Assembly (NCBI GenBank): GCA_021815655.1
Contig: JAKAGJ010000140.1
Coordinates: 1 to 6,285, forward strand
Reading direction: 5' to 3'
Length of the DNA stretch: 6,285 nucleotides
DNA from: Deltaproteobacteria bacterium
Lineage (GTDB): Bacteria > Desulfobacterota > Desulfarculia > Desulfarculales > Desulfarculaceae
Part shown: piece after piece, positions 6,079 through 6,285 of the stretch
How positions within the stretch are numbered: the first letter of the stretch is position 1
How the letters are laid out: each line of letters begins with the position of its first letter
Program-made: the position numbers and the translations under genes
Notes under the pieces: model-generated
Seen by the model: only the letters and a program-made list of their open reading frames with translations
Told to the model about the DNA's origin: nothing
The model's database searches: none

Positions 6079-6182
6079 GGTTTGCCGCATCGTCTAGATT
6101 TCAGCCATTCGGCACTATTTGGGCCGATAGGTAAAAGGAGGCAGTGAGAGACTGCCCACGGAAACTGCTGACTTGGCAAACC
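6079..6182. repeat. 8-bp inverted repeat flanking the glgC terminator
   Basis: GGTTTGCC (6079-6086) and GGCAAACC (6175-6182) are perfect inverted copies about 88 bp apart, with the terminator hairpin between them. They could be chance, or the border of a small insertion. No target duplication or transposase is visible. Confidence 0.25.
6131..6156 (-). terminator. Intrinsic terminator of the glgC-like gene
   Basis: On the minus strand GGCAGT/ACTGCC (6151-6156 with 6140-6145, loop CTCTC) is followed by TCCTTTTAC, 34 nt after the stop codon at 6191. This is a modest but normal rho-independent terminator. Confidence 0.65.
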
Positions 6183-6190
6183 GCCAGCGT

Positions 6191-6285
6191 CTACTCCCCC
6201 TTGAAAAACCCCTTGGGTATCACCGTTATCCCCCGCTCGCTGACCTTGAATTGCTTGCGGTCCTCCACGGGGTCGTAGCCGATAC
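6191..6285 (-). CDS. glgC: C-terminal end of glucose-1-phosphate adenylyltransferase (partial)
   Basis: Only the last 31 complete codons are inside the window; the gene continues past the right edge. The fragment has 'IGYDPVEDRKQFKVSERG' followed by 'ITVIPKGF' and a short charged tail. GlgC proteins end with this pattern, I-G-[FY]-D-x-x-x-D-x-x-[RK]-[FY]-x-V-[ST]-x-x-G-[IV]-x-V-[IV], after the left-handed beta-helix. GlgC makes ADP-glucose from glucose 1-phosphate and ATP for glycogen synthesis. The call rests on about 30 residues. A terminator follows at 6131-6156, so it is the last gene of its unit. Confidence 0.72.
   Translation of the reverse strand, partial: IGYDPVEDRKQFKVSERGITVIPKGFFKGE

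Overview
The window looks like a chromosomal stretch from a GC-rich, probably anaerobic bacterium. Desulfobacterota/Desulfarculus-like is my best guess. The basis is GC-rich coding sequence (a sampled thi4 line is 41/60 G+C), a sulfide-dependent (His-type) Thi4 thiazole synthase, and a mixture of housekeeping and small uncharacterised genes. The taxon is inference only. Eight protein genes are supported, seven on the minus strand and one (thi4) on the plus strand. No rRNA, tRNA, CRISPR or insertion sequence was seen.

Layout: (1) 61-303, minus, a small zinc-ribbon protein, with a strong GC hairpin behind it. (2) 507-1139, minus, a DcrB/PsbP-like (DUF1795-type) protein. (3) 1390-1971, minus, a secreted protein with an 11-copy S-x-x-R-P/V pentapeptide repeat and a Tyr/His/Gly-rich C-terminus resembling DUF6515, closed by an intrinsic terminator. 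(4) 2299-3492, minus, a complete PLP-dependent aspartate-type aminotransferase with a near-consensus sigma-70 promoter and a textbook terminator. (5) 3729-4112, minus, a stand-alone PilZ domain (c-di-GMP receptor). (6) 4210-5260, plus, a thiamin module: promoter, GC leader hairpin, TPP riboswitch, terminator/antiterminator switch and thi4. (7) 5360-5950, minus, an AT-rich gene joining a TPR-like N-terminus to a YbjQ/UPF0145 domain, convergent with thi4 and closed by its own terminator. (8) 6191-6285, minus, the C-terminal end of what looks like GlgC (ADP-glucose pyrophosphorylase), with a terminator.

Most genes appear to be single transcription units with their own promoter and/or terminator, so there is no multigene operon. 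The most informative part is the thi4 unit, where a complete riboswitch mechanism can be drawn from the sequence: P1/P4-P5 of the aptamer compete with a 10-bp antiterminator, which in turn destroys a 12-bp intrinsic terminator. Thi4 carries His152 where the yeast suicide enzyme has its sulfur-donating Cys, which predicts a multiple-turnover, sulfide-using enzyme. I found no convincing new defence system or multi-gene novelty. The most unusual protein genes are the repeat protein and the AT-rich TPR-YbjQ fusion.
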